Numbered from the stretch's first letter, positions 10,530 to 21,160 are shown. The stretch: 64,000 nucleotides of DNA from Delphinus delphis (GCF_949987515.2 NC_082702.1:55769600-55833599); one strand, 5' to 3'. The notes: generated by a model from the letters alone, not told the origin. Made by a program: numbers and translations.

Positions 10530-10585
10530 TTCACACGCGCGCCCGTGTGCGCACAGGCGCACACACACGCGCGCGCGTCGCTGTG
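10530..10585. repeat. CA/CG alternating tract
   Basis: Alternating purine-pyrimidine sequence rich in CACA and CGCG. Such tracts can adopt Z-DNA. It lacks a uniform unit. Confidence 0.7.
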
Positions 10586-10999
10586 TCCGCCCCCTGCTGT
10601 GAGTACTGTGCTGTCCCCACCCCTCAGACAGGTACCCGGTATTGGGGTCCCCTTGCACCGTCCCTACCCGAAGCACGTGGTCTCCGGTGACCAAGGCTTG
10701 GGGAAGGGCTGATTCTGGAGCCGTCAAGTCCGATTTCACGAGGTTCCAAAGTCACCTTCTGGGCAGGGAGCCTAGGTGTCTGACTCAGCTCCGGGCCCCC
10801 CGGGAGCTTCTGGCAGCGCACGCGGCACCGCCTGCCGGCCGAGCAGCCATCTGGCCGTGCTCAAGGACACCCGCCAGCTTCACACCTTGGTCTTCTTCGC
10901 AACCACTTCTCCAGGGACCTGCTGGCCTCGGGCTTCGGGACTAAAAATGACGCAGGAAAGGGGACCCGCCTGTGGTCTGATTTGAATTTGGGCATCTCC

Positions 11000-11150
11000 C
11001 GTGGGAGCCGCCCCTTAGCATCACTTTTCCGAAAGCCTGAGGCCCGCACTCCACCCCACAGACTGATTAATTCAGAATCTCAGGGTGGGAGCGTCCAGAC
11101 ATCGCTGTGTTTTCAAGGCTTCTGGGTGACTCCACATGCCACCCACGGGA
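11000..11150 (+). mobile_element. MER5A hAT-Charlie MITE fragment
   Basis: Central MER5A block: 'gcactccaccccacagactg' then 'ttcagaatctcagggtggga' and a 'ttttcaaggcttctgggtga' right part. Terminal inverted repeats are eroded. Confidence 0.6.
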
Positions 11151-11164
11151 GAACCCCGGTGTGG

Positions 11165-11340
11165 ATGCACCTCGCTCTGCGTTCCAGAGTCTCCGGGGTT
11201 CAGACCCTGTAAGCACTGTCGGCGCTCTCTATCTCGCTGTCCACACCTGCAGAATGGGCCTGATAATAGTGCCGACTCCACCGATGGGCTTGAGGATTGA
11301 GTGAGTTCATGCATGTGAAGAACTGGGTGCCTGCTGGGAA
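11165..11340 (+). mobile_element. MIR SINE fragment
   Basis: 'cacacctgcagaatgggcct' with the following 'gataatagtgcc' and 'ttgaggattgagtgagttca' tail is a forward MIR. Confidence 0.65.
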
Positions 11341-11439
11341 AGCGGGGTGCGGGCGTTCGGAATATCCTTCTGTAGGTGGAGGGACCCAGGCAGACCTGAG
11401 AGCTCAGTCCCTCCCCTGTCAGGAGGCGGAGGCTCAGAG

Positions 11440-11695
11440 GCCAGCAGCCTGTGTCCCGTCCCAGCTGCATCGCTGTCTGTCTTTGGGAAAATGACTGCAC
11501 CCTCCGCTGGGTCTGTAGCATGGGGACACGTCTGCCACCTGTGGCCGTGGCAGGAATAGAGGTAACGTGTGTGACAACCACCAGGGCACCGGCGCTAAAC
11601 AAACACCGGATCCCATCCTCTCAGGCAAGTGGCTGTGCGGCCTGGCGCCTCAGTGCCCCCAGATGTAAAATGGGGGAATAGGCTAGAACTGGGGG
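11440..11695 (+). mobile_element. MIR fragments (probably two)
   Basis: First piece around 11450-11600 ('cccagctgcatcgctgtctg', 'gtagcatggggacacg'), second around 11610-11695 ('gtgcccccagatgtaaaatg' then 'ggggaatagg'). Both forward. Confidence 0.5.
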
Positions 11696-11794
11696 GCCTG
11701 CAACTCACAGGTGAAACCAAACCTCACAGCCGGTGCCGGGTTCCTGGCCCAGTGGACAGTGTCCCTCTTCTGGTCACTTGGTCCTACTCAGGGA

Positions 11795-12160
11795 GACGTG
11801 TGCGTGTGTGTGGAGGTGTGTGCAGATGTGTGTGCACCTGCATAGGTATGTTTGGGGTGTGGGGGCTGTGTGCATACGTGGACATATGTGTGATGGTGGC
11901 GTGTGCAGACTCACATGGTGTGTGACCGTGTATGCACACACACGCGTACACACACGTGTGCGATTGCGTGCTGCAGGCACACTTGTGTGTGTGTCCTGAG
12001 TGCACGTGGGTGTGTGCGTTCATGCACACGTGGCAGTGCTTGGTGCACTGCTGTGTGCAAACACACCAATGTATGTACTGCACTGTGCAAACCAGCAATG
12101 TGTGTGTGTTTGCGTGCACTGTCTGACTGGTGTAAATACATGTGCAGGTGTGAGTGTGCT
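11795..12160. repeat. TG/CA-rich degenerate microsatellite
   Basis: GTGTGTG runs broken by GCATAC, CACACACG and similar steps, switching from TG to CA polarity around 11930-11960 and back. It produces spurious frames on both strands. Confidence 0.85.
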
Positions 12161-12164
12161 GTCG

Positions 12165-12560
12165 GAAGCTCTCCAGCGTGGCCTCAGCTCCTAGGCCCTG
12201 CACTCACAGGGAGCTGCCTCATCGGGTGGCCCTGTGGGGTCCCCCCAGCTCTGAGCCCTCTCCAGCTGCCCCCTGACCCAGAGCAAGGCCCCATGCACTC
12301 TGGAAAGGTCTCCTTCCATGCGGGAGACCATGTGTCAGTCCACAGGGGCTGCAGGGACTGGAAAGCATCTCACTGTGAATGTTTGATGCTTTCAGAAAAA
12401 TACAAAGACTAGAATAACCACTCTCACACCCGCCCCCCGCCCCCCTCCACGCAAAGCCTCCGGAAGAAAGTGTGACCCACATGGGTTGTACCCCCTCAGA
12501 ACTTCCTCTTGCCCCAGTGCTGTGGGCTTTTCAGAGCCCCTGCAGGCCGCCGGGGAGACC
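12165..12560. other. unassigned noncoding DNA
   Basis: No gene or named repeat seen; a C-rich run lies at about 12430-12450. Confidence 0.4.
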
Positions 12561-12564
12561 TCGT

Positions 12565-12780
12565 GCTTTTCTCACCTCTCCTGCCTCGGTTTCCCTGCCT
12601 GTAAAATGGAGGCAACGGCAGCACGGAGCGTGGTTAGTCATGTGTGTTTGCTGATCACCTGCTGTGTGCCAGGCTCCCTGGGCACAGGGGCTACAGCCGT
12701 CAGCGGACAGACCAGGCCCCCACCCTCATGGGCGCACTTTGCAGCACTCAGCCGCCCTGCACCCACTCGCTCATGGCTGA
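12565..12780 (+). mobile_element. MIR/L2-like fragment
   Basis: 'tcggtttccctgcctgtaaa' and 'atggaggcaacggcag' are a MIR 3' core. It continues into 'atcacctgctgtgtgccagg', which is more like an inverted MIR/L2 end, so two fragments may be joined. Confidence 0.5.
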
Positions 12781-13024
12781 GAGACCACTGCCGGCTGGGG
12801 CAGACCCGGCCCCAGGCCCTGCCCAGAGGCTCTGCCTGGACAGCACAGCTGGACTCGGGGCCTGCCAAGTCGCGCCCTCCTTGTGGCCACTCTGAGCCCC
12901 AGCCCTTAACAGCTGCACCCTCATAACCAAGCCAGCACCTTGAATCATTAACGCAGATTCTTCAAAAGTCAAGAAGAAATACACGCAATTATCCACCGAA
13001 GGTTCAGCCCGCCCTCCCCGCTCT

Positions 13025-13400
13025 CCTGTGTGTGTGCATCTTGTGTGTGTGTGGTTGTATCTCTGTGTGTGGTTGTGTCTATGTGTGTGTGTGCGTGTGT
13101 GTGTGTGTTAGGTATGTCTGTGTGTGTCTGTGTGGTTGCGTATCTTACGTCTGTGTGGGTGGCTGTGTGTGCGTGATTGCGTATATCGGTGTGTGTGTCT
13201 CTGTGTTTATGTGGTTGTGTATCTTGTGTGATTGTGCATGTGTGTCTTTGAGGATACATGTCTGGGTGTGTATGTGTGTATTTGTGTGTCGTGTGTGTGT
13301 GCGCGTTATGTATGCGTCTGTAGCTGTGTATTTTGTATGATTACGTGTATGTCTCTGTGTGATTGTGGGTGCGTGTCTGTGTGTGTCTGAGTACACGTGC
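13025..13400. repeat. TG-rich microsatellite (long, imperfect)
   Basis: About 375 bp of GTGTGTG with interspersed TTGTATCT, TGGTTGTG and TCTGTG steps. The longest pure stretch is near 13085-13110. Potential Z-DNA region. Confidence 0.9.
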
Positions 13401-13404
13401 TGGG

Positions 13405-13690
13405 AAGGGGGTGTAGCAGAGACCTGGCTTTGACCTTGCAAATACCTGTTTGCCAGAGGAGGTGGCTGGGCCTGAGGCTTGGTTTGAATATGCAAGAGCA
13501 CAAGGGTGTGGACCCCAGACCCTGCCTTTGTCCCCAGTGGCCCCAGAACCCCTCCCCCAAGATCAAGTCCAAACCTTGAAGGTCTGAATGGGAGGAAGTG
13601 GTGCCCAGGGCCTGGGAGCATCCCGCACGCCGGCTGCAGGGGTGCAGTCGCTGGGGGCTGTGGGGAACCCCGCCCAGGCAGGAGACTGAG
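13405..13690. other. unassigned noncoding DNA
   Basis: No feature recognised between the TG tract and the AT-rich island. Confidence 0.4.
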
Positions 13691-13694
13691 GCCG

Positions 13695-13838
13695 ACGTCA
13701 TGCATTATTCAGCAGCTCCTGATTTCACATTATTCTCCCTGCTACTTTTACAACCTGTCAGTAAATAAAAAGATTCTACATTATTTATAGAAATGGAGCC
13801 GAATTGGCCACGAGGATGCAGGATCGCTATTATTAGGG
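13695..13838. other. conserved-looking AT-rich island
   Basis: A sharp AT-rich island in a GC-rich background with CATTATTCAG, TTCACATTATTC, CATTATTTATAG and CTATTATTAGG steps and no repeat signature. Candidate enhancer or conserved noncoding element by composition only. Confidence 0.4.
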
Positions 13839-13839
13839 A

Positions 13840-14210
13840 GGCCTCGGGACCATCAGAACGGGGCGGGGCGGGTGGAGATGCTGCCACTCTGGCCGGGGAG
13901 GCTGGGCTTGGTTTGCTGACCCCAGGGGGACCCGCGGCTGCCATGGTCTGGGCACCTGCCCAGAGTCACGCCAGGCGGGCGAGCTGGCTCGGAGGCAGGC
14001 GGCTGTCTCCCCAGCTGGCTCGGGGCTCCTGGGGAGGCTGCGGCCAGGCCCGCCAGCTGTGCGCCCTCCAGGGCAGGCTTCGCGCTAGGCGGCCATGGCT
14101 GTGGCCACAAGGTGGTGGGAGGGGACCACCCAGGTCGGGTGAGAGAAAAGGCAGTGGGGGCAGCTGGAAGCTGAGCGATGAGACAGGGGCTGGCGAGCAC
14201 GCACGAGGCT
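13840..14210. other. GC-rich noncoding DNA
   Basis: Overlapping frames of 242 codons (plus, 13793-14521) and 121 codons (minus, 13853-14218) run here. They start inside the AT-rich island and have no recognisable domain; treated as noncoding. Confidence 0.4.
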
Positions 14211-14214
14211 CTCA

Positions 14215-14290
14215 TCACCGAGTGCTTGTGAAGCCCCTACTGTGTGCACTTGGCACTGCACGGTGTCAATCCTCCCAGGATTTGCTGCAT
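14215..14290 (-). mobile_element. MIR/L2 fragment (inverted)
   Basis: 'cccctactgtgtgcacttgg' and 'gtgtcaatcctcccagga' match the inverted 3' end of MIR. Confidence 0.5.
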
Positions 14291-14569
14291 TTAGCCCGTC
14301 TCTTTGTCCTCAAGCAGTCAGGCCGCGAGTCCAGTCAGGTTTGGAAAGGGTGCTGCAGACGGTTCAGGCTGACTGAGCATGCGTGCCCTGGTCTGATGCC
14401 CCAGACTCCCCGTCCCTTCGTAGATGCCACGTCTTGTCCTGCCCGGGGCGCTTCCCTGGGTGTGTCCGTACCTCCTATTATTCCAGGCCGTAGCCTTGAG
14501 CACGTGTGTGGGGCTGGCTGACAGCCACCCTGTTCTGAGTGTGTGATGCTCAGCCTGGGTGCCACCAGC

Positions 14570-14650
14570 TCCCTACCAGAATATTTTAACTTTGCGCTCT
14601 CCACCTTGACGGCGGTCTAAATATAATTAACTTGGGCATATTCTGGTTAC
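14570..14650. other. short AT-rich element candidate
   Basis: Contains 'ccagaatattttaacttt' and 'taaatataattaacttgg', with two TAATTA-like cores and no repeat match. Confidence 0.3.
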
Positions 14651-14734
14651 TGGGCGACCACCCTTTAACCGAGCGTTTCCAGGGACTCGGGGCCTGCGTC
14701 CGCGTGCAGTCACATCTGCACGGAACTCCCCTGG

Positions 14735-14855
14735 GGACGGCGGTGAGTGCCACACACTGGGCTTCTCAAAACCGGAGCCCAGGCACATTAAGGACACCCA
14801 TCGAGGGAACCATTTTCTCACAAGCCCTGCAGTCCCCAGGTCTGAGAACCGTTGA
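14735..14855 (+). mobile_element. MER5A-like fragment
   Basis: 'gggcttctcaaaaccggagc', 'aggcacattaagga' and closing 'ggtctgagaaccg' fit a decayed MER5A whose ends pair as TTCTCAAA / TGAGAACC. Confidence 0.4.
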
Positions 14856-15374
14856 CCCAGGGAGGCCAAGGATCCTGTGCTATTTTTCTGAAAGCCCAGC
14901 TTCCAGCACACAGTAGGTGCCCTACGATGTCTGGTGTTGAGTTGGTTAAGAGTGACCTGTCCTTAGGAACCTTGCTGCCTGGGGAGGAGGCCGAGCCATT
15001 GGATCCTGAGACCAGGACGTGGCCTGTCAGTCGGGGCCATGGTGTTCCCTGAACTGAACCCAGAGATGCTGAGGGCCCCAGGGGAGCAGGGACTTGGACT
15101 GGATGGAGTTGATCAGAGAAGCCGGCCACGAAGGGGAGACTGGAGTGGGCCTAAAGGGAGTGAGCCTAGTTTGCAGAGGGACGGAGAGAGCAGCCTCGCA
15201 GCTGAGAATGAGCTGACGGGGACCATCGTGGTCTGATGGAGAGTCAAGGCCAGGCTGAGCTGTGAGGGCTGAGGTTGGAGGGATGAGTGTGGGCGAGCAG
15301 ATGGGACTCTGCCAGCTCCGCTGAGCGTGGGCTGCAGAACCACAGAGCAGTGCTTCCCGAAGGAGGTGCCTCAG

Positions 15375-15715
15375 GCACGTCTGGCTCTGTAACAAATGCC
15401 CCCACAACTTGGGGCTCACACTCATTATCTCCCAGTGTCTGTGGGTCAGGAATCTGGGTGCAGCCCAGCCGGATCTCCTGCTTCAGGGTCCCTCACAGGC
15501 TGTGATCCAGGTGTGGGCCGGGGCTGCCGTCTCATCTGAGGGCTCGCCGGAGAAGGGCCCGCTTCCCGGCTCACTCACTGTCACGGGCAGGATTCTGTTC
15601 CTTGAGGGCTGTTGGATGGAGGGCCTTTGCTGGAGATTGGCTGGACGCCTCCCTCAGTTCCTTACCACGTGGCCATCTCCCATGTGACAGCTCACAACGC
15701 GCTTTGTCAAACTGA
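15375..15715. mobile_element. ancient interspersed repeat, family not named
   Basis: 'ctctgtaacaaatgccccca' , 'tgtctgtgggtcaggaatct', 'tcagggtccctcacaggctg', 'ccttaccacgtggccatctc' and 'gacagctcacaacg' form the order of a mammal-wide repeat I recognise but cannot name safely. Confidence 0.6.
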
Positions 15716-15719
15716 GCGA

Positions 15720-16890
15720 GCCAAGGAGGCAAGAGTGTGTGCGGGGCAGAGAGGGCACCACCGGCTTCTAAACGAATCTCACAAGGGACACCCCATCTCT
15801 TTTGCCATATTCTGTTCATTAGAGGCAAGTCCCTACGTCCGGCCCACACTGAAGGGGTATGAGCACCGGGAGGGGGCGGTCGCGGGGAGCCTGTCAAGGC
15901 TGCCCCAACTTTGGGAGTTTTGGGAGAGCAGAACGTTCCTCGGTCCGTGAAGTTTGTACGTGCCCTGGGAGTCTTCCGGGGGGGATGAAATGAGCAGCGT
16001 TTCTGCAGAGTGACCATCCTGGGACTCAGCAGAGTTTTGGGGGACTGTTACGGAAGGAACAGTGACAGTGTCGAGCATGGGGTGTGGCTGAGGCGCTTCC
16101 CCTTGGCTCCCATGGGAAGGAGGTTTCAGGAACCAGCCGCACTGCTGGGAGCGATGCAGAACTGGCGGCACTCGTCCTAATTCTTGAAAATGTCTCTACT
16201 GTGACGCCAGCCCTCAGCTCCGGTTGCTATGAAGGCAGAAAAGCTGCTGGGCAGCCTCCCTCTGCTCTGCAGGTTCGAGCACTCTCTGGGGGCCTGGTCC
16301 AGGGCGCAGTGATGGGACACTCCCGAGAAAGTGGCCCAGGTTGTCCGGACCGCTGCCCCACTGGCGCACCTGGGGCTCTGGGTGTCGGGCCAGCTCCATC
16401 CTCTGCGGTCCCGCTGCGAGATGAAAGTCAACTTCACCTTCCCACAGGCCTGCCACCTCAGCCCACTGCAGACGGATCCTGAGGGATCGCAGCCTCCACC
16501 CCAGGACGTGCTGAGTACCTGGGGGTGGATAAGAGGGATGCTTCCCAGCAGTGCCATCCTAGGGTCCCCACGGTGCCCCACCCCGAGCCCCGGGGGCTGC
16601 GTCCTGACCCATACCTGGGTCCAAGCCCTCACCAGCCGTGGAGGTAATGCCGGAACGAGAGCCTCCCACTCTCCACACACAGCTGGCTGATGCTTTGTGG
16701 GAGGGACGCAGTGGGGGGCAGGACCACTGCTCTGCCAAAGCGTCGAGCCCCCTGTACACACTGTGGTCCCATCAGACCTCACTTACAAAACACAGATCAA
16801 AAGGCGAAATGACTAAGGATTTAAAGGCGCCGACCACAGAGCATTAAATTCCCAGCACTAGAGCCTTTGGAACATGGGGCCTTGTGTGCG
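15720..16890. other. unassigned noncoding DNA
   Basis: No named repeat. Overlapping frames (to 201 codons, minus, 16177-16782) lack domains. A short AT-rich stretch at 16780-16865 is unremarkable. Confidence 0.4.
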
Positions 16891-16894
16891 TGCC

Positions 16895-17300
16895 CCGGGG
16901 CCACAGTAGCAAATGACCGCAAACTCAGTGGCTTAAGACAAGATGTATTGTCTCGTAGTCCTGAGGCCGGAAGTCTAGAATCAGTCTAATGGGCCGAAAT
17001 CAAGGTGTGGGTGGAGCCCTGCTCCCTCGGGAGCCTTGACAGGGATCTGTTCCAGCCTCTGCCAGCTGCTGGAGGCTGTCGGCATCCTTGGCTCGTGCGC
17101 TCCGGTCTTCAAGGCCAGCATCTTCCCATCTCTCTGCCCCATCTTCACGTGGCCTTGTCCTCCTTTTGTGGCAAAGCTCCCTCTGCCTTCGTCTTGGAAG
17201 GATGCATGTGATTGCATTTAGGGTGCCCCTGGATAATGCAGGCTCTAAGGTAACATGAGGGCAAGGACATCTTTGGGGGTGATTTTCAGCCTACCCCCAG
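16895..17300 (-). mobile_element. MaLR-like LTR repeat (inverted)
   Basis: 'gcaaatgaccgcaaactcag', 'tgaggccggaagtctagaat', 'gccgaaatcaaggtgtgggt' and 'gccccatcttcacgtggcct' parallel the element at 4610-5045, with extra insertions. Confidence 0.6.
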
Positions 17301-17304
17301 CCCC

Positions 17305-17960
17305 GCGTGCTCCACGGGCCACACACTCATGAAGCCAGCCCTGCCGCTGACTCAGTTACAGGTTCTAAGTTGAACCTTTGATCGACATGTATGAAGTCAG
17401 GATTCTGCTCCCGGAAGGCCTGGCTTCCGGAAGCTTCCATGCTGCTGCCGGGAACGCACAGGGTGCCCTGCTCCAAGCCCCAGCTGTTCCGCTTGCCTCA
17501 CGGCTGACTGGTGAGGTCAGAGTGCTTAATCTCATTTCAAAGCCCGTGTGTTTCCGCGTGCCCCGCCAACCCAGCGTGACAGTTGGAGGCTGTCACACTT
17601 CAGGGGGATCCGTGAAGTAGCTGAATCGCTGGCCTCCCAGGGGTGCTGACCCGGGAGCGCACGGCCAGGCCTGGGAACGTGCATAGTGACAGACACCACA
17701 GGGACACTTCTCCACCCAAGTGGGAGCCCCTGTTTTCTGAGCCCCCCAAAGAGTGAGGTTGAAGCAGCAAGATAGGGGGAGAACATGCTCATGGTGGCTG
17801 CGGTGTGTTGTCCGTGGGGGGCTGGGAGAGTGGGGAGATGGGCAGCTTCTGGTCTACCCAGGGGGAAGGCAGGGGCATCCCTGAGACATTGCTGAGGACA
17901 CAAAGATGGGTGTCACCTCTTCTCCAGATGTCATTCCCAACTGTCCCACTCTCCCAGTTG
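17305..17960. other. unassigned noncoding DNA
   Basis: No gene, simple repeat or named interspersed repeat recognised. Confidence 0.4.
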
Positions 17961-17978
17961 GGTTTAGAGCTCCATCTT

Positions 17979-18107
17979 TACTTACTTTATTTATTTTTGG
18001 CTGTGTTGGGTCTTTGTTGCTGCGCACGGGCTTTCTCTGGTGTGGTGAGCAGAGGCTACTCTTCTGTGCGGTGTGCAGGCTTCCCATCGCGGTGGCTTCT
18101 TTTGTTG
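17979..18107 (-). mobile_element. 5'-truncated CHR-type SINE with perfect 14-bp target duplication
   Basis: An inverted SINE 3' half: 'tttatttatttttggctgtg', 'ttgggtctttgttgctgcgc' and a decayed 'tggtgtggtgagcagaggct'. It is flanked by identical 14-bp copies of TAGAGCTCCATCTT (17965-17978 and 18108-18121). Because the duplication abuts the truncation point, the element was truncated on insertion and not afterwards. Confidence 0.9.
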
Positions 18108-18124
18108 TAGAGCTCCATCTTGAA

Positions 18125-18540
18125 TTGTTAGCATCAATGACACTGAGGTGATGGCCCACCTCGGGTCCCAGGGGTCTCCAGACTTCCCGAGCCCATATCA
18201 GGCAAATCGTTTGTAGCACGTGCTTCCCAGAACATGTACACTTACATGTTATATACGTGTACCACTGTCCTAACAGGCTGGGTAGCTTACAAAACTGAGC
18301 CCAGAGTAGCAACTCAGAAAGGATTCAGAGAGTCCTAGGAGATACTCCCAGAGCCCTGTGGAGGATGTGGGTGTTTGCACACCCCCTGGCCCACGCTTGC
18401 CTTCAAGACCACCGTCCTACGGGGTACGAGGTCCAGCTAGACACAGGGCAGGGAGGCGGGCATTTGTGGGACTCATACAGGAAGATCAGACGTTCCCACA
18501 TGCCAAGAAAGCTAGTATTTCAGGAACCACGTTACTTGCC
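18125..18540. other. unassigned noncoding DNA
   Basis: Nothing recognised. Confidence 0.4.
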
Positions 18541-18544
18541 AAAT

Positions 18545-18730
18545 GACTGGTACAGACGAGAGTTTCTCAAACTTCTGTCTGCGACTCACAGTATGAATTT
18601 TCCATTTCACATCGTGCCCCACGTGCACGCATGCACCCTTGAAATGGTGCTTGAGTGACTCTGGTGTTTTCTGTTCTGTTTTGTGCCACGGAAGATTCTT
18701 GCCCCATCCACAGAATGATGTCATGACCCC
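18545..18730. mobile_element. possible hAT-type DNA transposon fragment
   Basis: 'gagtttctcaaacttctgtc' followed by 'tgcgactcacagtatgaatt' resembles the end of an old nonautonomous hAT element. Only one end is visible. Confidence 0.35.
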
Positions 18731-18879
18731 TTCTCAGGTCTCAACTCAGTTTGAACAAGGAAGGATTGAGAGTGAAGCCACCGGGCTTCAGAGAAGGAGA
18801 TAGATGGTTGTAAATTAGATACACACGAGATATGATATTAAGAAGGGAGGAGCTTTGTAATACTTGGGGATCCTGACTT

Positions 18880-18967
18880 CTCAAGTGTTGGGTCTTCCTG
18901 TGTCCTCTTCATGTCCTCATAGGACCTGGAACATAGCAAGTGCAGAGTAAAATATTAGTGATGAACG
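18880..18967 (+). mobile_element. L2 LINE terminal fragment
   Basis: 'tcttcctgtgtcctcttcat', then 'acctggaacatagcaagtgc' and 'agagtaaaatattagtgatg' is a decayed L2 3' end that runs straight into a GGAT array. Confidence 0.55.
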
Positions 18968-19060
18968 AAAGGATGGATGGATGAATGGACGGATGGATGG
19001 ATGGATGGGTGGGTGGGTGGTTGGATGGATGGATGGACGGATGGATAACTAGATAATGAA
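18968..19060 (+). repeat. (GGAT)n tetranucleotide array
   Basis: About 90 bp of GGAT/GGAC/GGGT units following an L2 3' end. Confidence 0.95.
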
Positions 19061-19064
19061 ACCA

Positions 19065-19360
19065 TATGGAACCAGCAGGTTCCAGGTGCCGAAGGTGTCG
19101 TGAGGCTACAAACCACATCCTAGAGAGGAAGAGCCTGACAACCAGGGCAGGAAGTGACTGGATCCCGGCTCCCGCCCCGCCCCCTGCCTAGGCAGACAGC
19201 TGTCTCCCGCCGGCCACATCCCCAGCAAACCTGTCCACAGCGGCCAGCCTCTGTTGACCCCCGTAATCGGGAACTGTTGTTTGAAAGACGATTCATTCCC
19301 TTTGCAATCGACGGACCCGCAGAAGAGCCAGCGAGGGTGGGAGGCAAGGCCCCCGTCGGC
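19065..19360. other. unassigned noncoding DNA
   Basis: No repeat or gene recognised. Confidence 0.4.
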
Positions 19361-19364
19361 CTCC

Positions 19365-19900
19365 GGAATTTAACGACTTGTCCCCCTGTCCTGAAGGTGC
19401 TTGCTGCCAGCCCGGCAGTGACAGTTTTATTGGCAGGCGGGCCTGCTAGAAGGATTGTAGGCTATTTACAGTGTTGAGGCCATGGCTTTGCGCAGAGACA
19501 GTTAACATAAATTCACATGATGGATCCGTTATCACTTCATTGAACTTCTGGCGGACGCGTCGAAGGCCGAGCGATAACACACTGCTTCCTGGGTTTTCAC
19601 AGCCCTGGGATGCATTAAATACCCTTTATTTATGGCTCACCGTCGCTGCACTGTGGGCAGGAGAATGCAGCTTTTGCAACTATCGTCTAATTTTATGATG
19701 AGCATTAAAGCCGGGACTATAATTTGCACCTTTTTATTCATTAGGCAGTGGTGTAGCCATAAGTCAGAAAGGCCCAGGGATTTAGATGCGGACCCAGAAG
19801 ATAAACGATGGGCAAGCCAGATGTATTTTTACATTAGCGCGCCTTTACCATAGTTTATGTGGAGAGTGGAATATAAATTGAGTTATTAAATATGAACCGC
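19365..19900. promoter_or_regulatory. candidate conserved noncoding element / enhancer
   Basis: The longest low-GC, repeat-free block in the first half of the window (about 535 bp). It has many short AT cores ('tctaattttatgatgagcat', 'actataatttgcaccttt', 'ttgagttattaaatatga', 'ttacattagcgcgcc'), including TTTATGA and TTTATT steps like HOX/CDX sites and GATA-like steps. No frame longer than about 75 codons crosses it. The call rests on texture only; it may equally be neutral AT-rich DNA. Confidence 0.4.
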
Positions 19901-19904
19901 TCCT

Positions 19905-20380
19905 GGAACCAGTGCTTGCCAGCAAGAGGAGGACAGGAGTCTGGGAGCCCGGAGCTGGGAGGGGCCCCCCGAATTTCTCAAGGTTGAATGTGTGATTCTG
20001 CTCCTTGGGTTTTCTCTGTTGAGAGCCCCAAGTGGGAGCAAGGGGCGTGATGGGCTGGAGGCAGCGGGCTCAGACTGACCCACCTCTGAGCAGGATGAAG
20101 TCCGGGGCTACCCTATGGCCCAGCTCCTTCCAGGAAGGAGGGCTTGGTCAGCTGCCAGGCCAGGAGGGTGCATGGCCACTAGCTCTCTGGAGGGGTCCCG
20201 GGGTGACAGTGGTGAGGGATGGTGCCCTGCTGACCTGCAGGGTGCCCAGCAAACTCCTACTGGACATTTCAGCAGCCATGCGGGGTTTGGCAGGAATTTG
20301 AGGTCCTGGCACGTGGACTCCCGTGGAATCACCGGTTTCCTGGTCCTGGGCTGGCTTGGAGGCCCAAGAACGTATGTATG
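19905..20380. other. unassigned noncoding DNA
   Basis: No named repeat or gene signal. Confidence 0.4.
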
Positions 20381-20385
20381 GCCCA

Positions 20386-20555
20386 GGGCTTCTCAACATT
20401 GTTGCTGTTGACGTTTGGGTCCAGACCATTCTCTGTGGCCGTGGCCGTGGCCCTCGAGATGCCATTAGCACCTGCTCCCCCAGGAGTGAAGACCCAGAAC
20501 GTCTCCAGACATTGCCAGCTGTCCCCCAGGGGTGAGATGGCCCCCGGCGGAACCA
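20386..20555 (-). mobile_element. MER20 hAT-Charlie MITE (inverted)
   Basis: 'cttctcaacattgttgctgt', 'agaacgtctccagacattgc' and 'tgtcccccaggggtgagatg' are the inverted MER20 core. MER20 is a placental-mammal DNA transposon; in human endometrium some copies act as progesterone-responsive enhancers (known of the family, not shown here). Confidence 0.8.
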
Positions 20556-20983
20556 CCGATACAGCCCACCAGGCTCTGGACTTCACGTCGGAAGCCCTGA
20601 GGCCAGGCTCTATCTAGCACAGCCACTGGCCACCCCTATGATTTATTTCGGCTTTCCTGGCCTCCGTGTTCTCACCGATGGAAGGATGGGGTCCGAGCCC
20701 TGGATTCCTGGCTTCCTCTGCCTACCCTCCTGCGGTTCTAGAAGAGCTTGCCGAGGTGTGTCGAGACAGCGGCAGGAATCCCACTGTCACTGCTGGTGTG
20801 GTGCATCCCCGTGTCAGCGTTTGCAGCTCTGTCCCCATCCCCCCTCGCCCACGGATGGCCCAGGCTGCTCCCGGCGGTCATACGCTCAGGTGACGTTCCT
20901 TAGACGGAAGGCTGGATCCCACGTCCGGTGGGAAGGGACAGGGCTCTGGGTCCCAAAAGTTCACCAGCTTCCAGCAAGGCTGG

Positions 20984-21160
20984 GTGGCGGTTCTCAAACT
21001 CCAGCAGCGTCAGCATCCCCGGAGGGTGTGGTGACATCCACGGTGCTGGGCTCTGTCTCAGCATTTCTGACTCAGTGGGTCTGGATGGGGCCAGAGACTC
21101 TGCATTTCCAGCAAGTTCCCTGGTGACGCTGATGCTGCAGGTCTGGGGCCACAGACAGAA
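20984..21160 (+). mobile_element. MER5A MITE, nearly full length
   Basis: 'gtggcggttctcaaactcca', 'ctgactcagtgggtctggat', 'ctgcatttccagcaagttcc' and 'ctggtgacgctgatgctgca' follow MER5A from its left inverted repeat to near the right end. Confidence 0.85.

Noticed and set aside
11784..12203. His/Thr/Cys-rich frames
   Set aside because: Translations of the TG/CA-rich tract on both strands.
18968..19060. Evenly spaced GGAT units as a possible CRISPR-like array
   Set aside because: Pure tetranucleotide microsatellite in a mammalian genome; no spacers.
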